Assembly: GCF_004353925.1 (NCBI RefSeq)
Contig: NZ_SMOK01000009.1
Coordinates: 1-58,315, forward strand
Length of the DNA: 58,315 bases
Reading direction: 5' to 3'
Source: Pseudomonas sp. H9
GTDB taxonomy: Bacteria > Pseudomonadota > Gammaproteobacteria > Pseudomonadales > Pseudomonadaceae
This document shows, piece by piece, positions 54,492 through 58,315 of the stretch. The first letter of the stretch is position 1. The number at the start of each line of letters is the position of its first letter. The notes under the pieces were generated by a model that saw only the letters and a program-made list of their open reading frames with translations, was not told the origin of the DNA and did no database searches. Both the position numbers and the translations under genes were made by a program.

Positions 54492-54525
54492 GAATCGAGT
54501 ACTGGGTACTCGCAGCAACAGATAC

Positions 54526-54600
54526 AGGGGCGTCGCCAAGCGGTAAGGCAGCAGGTTTTGATCCTGCCATGCGTTGGTTCGAATCCAGCCGCCCCTGCCA
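54526..54600 (+). tRNA. tRNA-Gln (UUG)
   Basis: 75 nt with CCA encoded. Acceptor AGGGGCG pairs with CGCCCCT; D arm GCC/GGC; anticodon stem GCAGG/CCTGC around TTTTGAT, anticodon TTG at 54558-54560; T arm GTTGG/CCAGC around TTCGAAT. All stems pair. It lies between ispE and prs and probably shares a transcript with prs. Confidence 0.97.
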
Positions 54601-54647
54601 TTTTCCTATACTCATCCAGGTATACCCTCAGCCTTCAGGTACTGCGC

Positions 54648-55589
54648 GTGTCCAAGATGATGGTCTTTACGGGGAACGCTAACCCCGATCTGGCTCGGCG
54701 TGTCGTACGTCAGCTGCATATCCCTCTCGGTGACGTCTCTGTCGGTAAATTCTCCGACGGCGAAATCAGCACTGAGATCAATGAAAATGTTCGTGGTAAA
54801 GATGTTTTCATTATTCAGCCGACTTGCGCGCCAACCAACGATAATCTGATGGAACTGGTTGTGATGGCTGACGCCTTCCGCCGCTCCTCTGCGTCCCGAA
54901 TCACCGCCGTGATTCCTTACTTCGGATATGCCCGCCAGGATCGCCGTCCGCGTTCGGCGCGTGTAGCTATCAGCGCCAAAGTCGTCGCTGACATGCTCAC
55001 CGTCGTAGGTATCGACCGTGTTCTCACCGTCGACCTGCACGCTGACCAAATCCAGGGTTTCTTCGATATTCCGGTAGATAACATCTACGGCTCCCCCGTT
55101 CTGGTGGATGACATCGAAGACCAGCGTTTCGAGAACCTCATGATCGTGTCCCCGGACATCGGCGGCGTCGTGCGTGCACGTGCTGTTGCCAAGTCCCTGG
55201 GCGTCGATCTGGGTATCATCGACAAACGCCGTGAAAAGGCTAATCACTCCGAAGTGATGCATATCATCGGCGACGTCGAAGGACGTACCTGTATTCTCGT
55301 CGACGACATGGTCGATACCGCCGGCACCCTGTGCCACGCGGCAAAGGCCCTGAAAGAACACGGCGCTGCCAAGGTTTACGCCTACTGCACGCACCCTGTC
55401 CTGTCGGGTCGGGCGATCGAGAATATCGAGAACTCCGTGCTGGACGAACTGGTGGTTACCAATACCATCCCGTTGTCCGCAGCTGCACAAGCCTGTGACC
55501 GTATCCGTCAACTGGATATCGCACCGGTTGTCGCTGAAGCGGTTCGCCGCATCAGCAACGAAGAATCGATCAGCGCGATGTTTCGCTGA
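54648..55589 (+). CDS. prs: Ribose-phosphate pyrophosphokinase
   Basis: 313 residues from a GTG at 54648 ([13 protein letters not shown]). A longer frame would start inside the tRNA and is rejected. The catalytic flexible loop and PRPP motif are intact: [18 protein letters not shown] and [18 protein letters not shown]. It makes PRPP, needed by hpt and upp elsewhere in the window. Codon use is that of a highly expressed gene. A strong terminator follows. Confidence 0.95.
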   Translation: MSKMMVFTGNANPDLARRVVRQLHIPLGDVSVGKFSDGEISTEINENVRGKDVFIIQPTCAPTNDNLMELVVMADAFRRSSASRITAVIPYFGYARQDRRPRSARVAISAKVVADMLTVVGIDRVLTVDLHADQIQGFFDIPVDNIYGSPVLVDDIEDQRFENLMIVSPDIGGVVRARAVAKSLGVDLGIIDKRREKANHSEVMHIIGDVEGRTCILVDDMVDTAGTLCHAAKALKEHGAAKVYAYCTHPVLSGRAIENIENSVLDELVVTNTIPLSAAAQACDRIRQLDIAPVVAEAVRRISNEESISAMFR

Positions 55590-55625
55590 GGGTTTTACCC
55601 TCGCGAGATCACGTTGACGTAAAGC

Positions 55626-55664
55626 GCCCCGCCCCAACACTGGTTGTTGGGGCGGGGCTTTTTT
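55626..55664 (+). terminator. Rho-independent terminator after prs
   Basis: GCCCCGCCCCAACA pairs with TGTTGGGGCGGGGC around a short loop, followed by six T. It closes the prs unit before rplY. Confidence 0.93.
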
Positions 55665-55728
55665 GCCAACCCCGCTTTGGCGCTGGTCGCAAACGCCATT
55701 CGGGGCAAGGCTATTTTGGAGATGTAAA

Positions 55729-56328
55729 ATGACTGATTTCATCCTGAACGCCCAAGCGCGTACCGACCTGGGGAAAGGTGCGAGCCGCCGCCTGCGTCGT
55801 CTCGCCTCCAGCATCCCTGCCGTTGTTTACGGTGGTGACAAAGAAGCGCAATCCCTGACCATCGTGGCCAAGGAAATCGCCAAGCTGTTCGAAAACGAAG
55901 CTGCTTTCAGCCACGTCATCGAACTGAACGTTGACGGCGTCAAGCAAAACGTCGTTGTCAAAGCGATGCAGCGTCACCCGTCGAAAGGCATCATCCTGCA
56001 CGCCGACTTCGTTCGCGTTGTTGCCGGCCAGAAACTGACCGCCAAAGTACCTGTGCACTTCATCAACGAAGAAGCTCCGGTCAAGAAAGGCGGCGAAATC
56101 TCCCACGTAGTGGCCGAGATCGAAGTTTCCTGCGAAGCCAAAGACCTGCCTGAGTTCATCGAAGTCGACCTGGCTAACGCCGAAGTCGGCACCATCGTTC
56201 ACCTGTCGGACCTCAAAGCTCCGAAAGGCGTCGAGTTCGTCGCTCTGGCTCACGGTAACGACCTGGCTGTTGCCAACGTTCACGCTCCGCGTGTTGCGCC
56301 TGAAGCTGCAGAAGGCGCTGCCGAGTAA
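55729..56328 (+). CDS. rplY: 50S ribosomal protein L25 (CTC family)
   Basis: 199 residues, the long CTC-type form: an L25 N-terminal domain (about 1-90: [32 protein letters not shown]) and a C-terminal TL5 domain (about 100-185). It binds 5S rRNA in the 50S subunit. GGAG lies 8 nt before ATG 55729; codons are strongly optimised. A frame from 55663 would begin in the prs terminator and is not used. The pth gene follows after 76 nt. Confidence 0.94.
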   Translation: MTDFILNAQARTDLGKGASRRLRRLASSIPAVVYGGDKEAQSLTIVAKEIAKLFENEAAFSHVIELNVDGVKQNVVVKAMQRHPSKGIILHADFVRVVAGQKLTAKVPVHFINEEAPVKKGGEISHVVAEIEVSCEAKDLPEFIEVDLANAEVGTIVHLSDLKAPKGVEFVALAHGNDLAVANVHAPRVAPEAAEGAAE

Positions 56329-56404
56329 TCTACTCAGCACGCCGGCGTTGATCGGGTTACAGTGCCCCGCACTGTAACCCCAACTCCAAGGAAGAGCCCC
56401 TGAC

Positions 56405-56989
56405 GTGACCGCCATCCAACTGATCGTCGGCCTGGGAAACCCTGGCCCCGAATACGAACAGACCCGGCATAACGCAGGGGCTCTTTTCGTAGAACGTATC
56501 GCTAGCGCCCAGCGTGTCAACCTGACTGCTGACCGCAAATATTTCGGCCTGACGGCTAAGTTCAGCCATCAGGGCAACGACGTTCGTCTGTTGATCCCGA
56601 CCACCTACATGAACCGCAGCGGCCAGGCCGTTGCTGCCCTGGCGAATTTTTTCCGTATTCCGCCAGAAGCCATCCTGGTGGCTCACGACGAACTCGATCT
56701 ACCTCCCGGCGTCGCCAAACTCAAGAAAGGCGGCGGCCATGGCGGGCATAACGGCCTGCGCGACATCATTGCGCAGCTCGGCAATAACCAAGGCTTTCAC
56801 CGTCTGCGGCTTGGCATTGGCCACCCGGGTGACAGCAGTAGGGTCTCTGGCTTTGTTCTGGGCAAGGCGCCACGCGCCGAGCAGGAAAAGCTGGACGCCA
56901 GTATCGATTTTGCCCTCGGCGTGCTGCCGGACATCCTCGCCGGCGACTGGACGCGTGCGATGAGAGAGCTGCACAGCCAGAAGGCCTGA
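56405..56989 (+). CDS. pth: Peptidyl-tRNA hydrolase
   Basis: 194 residues from a GTG start. Family motifs: [23 protein letters not shown] (catalytic His in RHNAG at about 21-25), then [12 protein letters not shown] (about 66-77), [10 protein letters not shown], and [13 protein letters not shown]. It frees tRNA from peptidyl-tRNA that falls off ribosomes. Twenty-one nt separate it from ychF, so the pair is probably an operon, an arrangement common in bacteria. Confidence 0.95.
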   Translation: MTAIQLIVGLGNPGPEYEQTRHNAGALFVERIASAQRVNLTADRKYFGLTAKFSHQGNDVRLLIPTTYMNRSGQAVAALANFFRIPPEAILVAHDELDLPPGVAKLKKGGGHGGHNGLRDIIAQLGNNQGFHRLRLGIGHPGDSSRVSGFVLGKAPRAEQEKLDASIDFALGVLPDILAGDWTRAMRELHSQKA

Positions 56990-57010
56990 CTCTTTGAAGA
57001 GGGATTAACC

Positions 57011-58111
57011 ATGGGTTTCAATTGCGGCATCGTCGGTCTGCCCAACGTCGGCAAGTCCACCCTGTTCAACGCCTTGACCAAATCCGGCATCGCGGCAGAA
57101 AACTTCCCCTTCTGCACCATCGAGCCGAACAGCGGCATCGTGCCGATGCCTGACGCACGCCTGGACGCCCTGGCGGCCATCGTCAAGCCGAACCGCGTAT
57201 TGCCGACCACCATGGAATTCGTCGACATCGCAGGCCTGGTCGCCGGTGCCTCCAAGGGTGAAGGCCTGGGCAACAAGTTCCTGGCCAACATCCGCGAAAC
57301 CGACGCCATTGCCCATGTGGTGCGTTGCTTCGAAGACGAGAACGTCATTCACGTCTCCAACAGCGTCGACCCCAAGCGTGACATCGAGATCATCGACCTG
57401 GAACTGATCTTCGCTGACCTCGACAGCTGCGAAAAGCAACTGCAGAAGGTTGCGCGTAATGCCAAGGGCGGTGACAAGGATGCGCTGGCACAGAAAGCCA
57501 TCCTGGAAAAACTGATCCCGCACTTCACCGAAGGCAAGCCTGCGCGCAGCCTGATGAAGAACATGGCAGACGACGAGAAGGCGCTGATCCGCGGCTTCCA
57601 CCTGCTGACCAGCAAGCCGGTGATGTACATCGCCAACGTTGCTGAAGACGGTTTCGACAACAACCCTCATCTGGACGTGGTCAAGGCCATCGCCGAAGAA
57701 GAAGGCGCTGTGGTTGTACCGGTGTGCAACAAAATCGAAGCCGAAATCGCCGAGCTCGACGACGGTGAAGAGAAGGACATGTTCCTCGAAGCCCTGGGCC
57801 TCGAAGAGCCAGGCCTGAACCGTGTGATCCGTGCCGGTTACGCGCTGCTCAACCTGCAAACCTACTTCACCGCTGGTGTGCAGGAAGTTCGCGCCTGGAC
57901 TGTACGCGTTGGCGCTACCGCTCCACAGGCCGCTGGCGTGATCCACACCGACTTTGAGAAAGGCTTCATCCGCGCCGAAGTCGTCGCCTATGACGACTTC
58001 ATCCAGTACAAGGGTGAAGGCGGTGCGAAAGAAGCCGGTAAATGGCGCCTGGAAGGCAAAGACTACATCGTCAAAGACGGTGATGTGATGCACTTCCGCT
58101 TCAACGTCTAA
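57011..58111 (+). CDS. ychF: Redox-regulated ATPase/GTPase YchF
   Basis: 366 residues. An Obg-type G domain with P-loop [14 protein letters not shown] (about 8-21), FVDIAGLV (G3), and NKIEAE (G4 region). A coiled coil and TGS-like C-terminal domain ([21 protein letters not shown]) complete it. YchF hydrolyses ATP rather than GTP, binds ribosomes and dampens the oxidative stress response. GAGGG lies before ATG 57011. It ends the plus-strand block and is followed by a terminator and a REP pair. Confidence 0.95.
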   Translation: MGFNCGIVGLPNVGKSTLFNALTKSGIAAENFPFCTIEPNSGIVPMPDARLDALAAIVKPNRVLPTTMEFVDIAGLVAGASKGEGLGNKFLANIRETDAIAHVVRCFEDENVIHVSNSVDPKRDIEIIDLELIFADLDSCEKQLQKVARNAKGGDKDALAQKAILEKLIPHFTEGKPARSLMKNMADDEKALIRGFHLLTSKPVMYIANVAEDGFDNNPHLDVVKAIAEEEGAVVVPVCNKIEAEIAELDDGEEKDMFLEALGLEEPGLNRVIRAGYALLNLQTYFTAGVQEVRAWTVRVGATAPQAAGVIHTDFEKGFIRAEVVAYDDFIQYKGEGGAKEAGKWRLEGKDYIVKDGDVMHFRFNV

Positions 58112-58128
58112 CGACTGCCGTTGACGTC

Positions 58129-58168
58129 AAAGCCCCCGTATTCGCCTGGCGATACGGGGGCTTTTTTT
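58129..58168 (+). terminator. Rho-independent terminator after ychF
   Basis: AAGCCCCCGTAT pairs with ATACGGGGGCTT around a 10-nt loop, followed by a run of T. Starts about 18 nt past the ychF stop. Confidence 0.93.
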
Positions 58169-58180
58169 GTGTTCAACTGC

Positions 58181-58256
58181 CTGTAGGAGCGGGCTTGCCC
58201 CGCGATAGCGGTGCGCCTGACACACCGCTATCGCGGGGCAAGCCCGCTCCTACAGA
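58181..58256. repeat. REP element, inverted pair
   Basis: Opposed units (CTGTAGGAGCGGGCTTGCCC and its complement) with an inner paired part CGATAGCGGTG/CACCGCTATCG; nearly the whole 76 nt is a single hairpin. It lies in the convergent gap between ychF and the next gene. Confidence 0.93.
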
Positions 58257-58270
58257 GACATCTCGAACGT

Positions 58271-58315
58271 TCAGGTATTGCTGCGCAGCGCCTTGCGATA
58301 GTCGCCCGGAGACTG
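58271..58315 (-). CDS. C-terminus of an AraC/GlxA-type regulator, cut by window edge
   Basis: The last 14 codons are visible, reading SPGDYRKALRSNT and stop TGA at 58273-58271. SPGDYR is typical of the end of the second AraC-type helix-turn-helix, often seen in GlxA-like regulators. Everything else lies outside the window, so this is a weak call based on a short motif. Confidence 0.5.
   Translation of the reverse strand, partial: QSPGDYRKALRSNT

Noticed and set aside
54558..54647. N-terminal extension of prs
   Set aside because: It would begin inside the tRNA-Gln anticodon region; GTG 54648 gives the normal N-terminus MSKMMVFTG.

Overview
The window is chromosomal DNA of a Pseudomonas, most likely of the P. 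putida group. Four things point there: high-GC coding sequence with strong third-position bias; many copies of the putida-type REP palindrome (core GCGGGCTTGCCCCGC); typical pseudomonad gene blocks (prfA-hemA-lolB-ispE-tRNAGln-prs-rplY-pth-ychF, mqo/PA4642-like/upp/uraA); and a light-regulated LitR/photolyase block. From memory, the order from about 12 kb to the right end resembles the P. putida KT2440 region around ychF to murI, phrB, mqo and rsmC. I could not check this by alignment. I saw no insertion sequence, prophage, CRISPR array or rRNA. One tRNA, one riboswitch and several regulatory sites are visible.

Left part (1-7.8 kb) looks the most accessory. It has a truncated secreted Gly/His-rich protein, then a soluble Cache-domain protein and a FadR-type GntR regulator, divergent from an operon of aldehyde dehydrogenase, DmmA-like zinc-ribbon protein, PDR/VanB-type flavin/[2Fe-2S] reductase and heme-dependent oxidative N-demethylase alpha subunit, followed by an MFS transporter. 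Together they suggest uptake and oxidative N-dealkylation of an amine, with oxidation of the aldehyde product; the substrate is unknown. From 7.8 to 12 kb (minus strand) lie a soluble histidine kinase translationally coupled to a REC-TPR response regulator, a PAS-GGDEF diguanylate cyclase and an LprI/MliC fusion.

12-21 kb holds a MalT/AlkS-like LuxR regulator, a DUF1329/DUF1302 envelope pair, an acyl-CoA ligase and a LysE-type exporter: a plausible hydrophobic-substrate uptake and activation locus. 21-31 kb holds a MerR-controlled quinone-reductase-like operon with a MerR-type long-spacer promoter, a 2-hydroxyacid dehydrogenase, rsmC, a yybP-ykoY manganese riboswitch in front of a TMEM165/GDT1 exporter, an M48 lipoprotein protease, a chemoreceptor, an SRAP protein with exchanged active-site residues, two small proteins and an acyltransferase.

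31-40.4 kb is housekeeping: yajG, mqo, a PA4642-family gene, wbuC-like, hypoxanthine phosphoribosyltransferase, upp, uraA, hemH and a YfcH-like epimerase. 40.5-45.7 kb is a light-response block: an FAD oxidoreductase, a DUF523/DUF1722 protein, a class II LitR regulator, phrB and a degenerate SDR. Three copies of the PplR/LitR direct repeat precede its two transcription units. 45.7-51.1 kb (minus) has pagL and the overlapping hemA-prfA-prmC-moeB-murI string. 51.3-58.1 kb (plus) has a TPR lipoprotein, lolB, ispE (with an internal consensus promoter and a codon-usage shift), tRNA-Gln, prs, rplY, pth and ychF. The window ends in the last codons of an AraC-type regulator.
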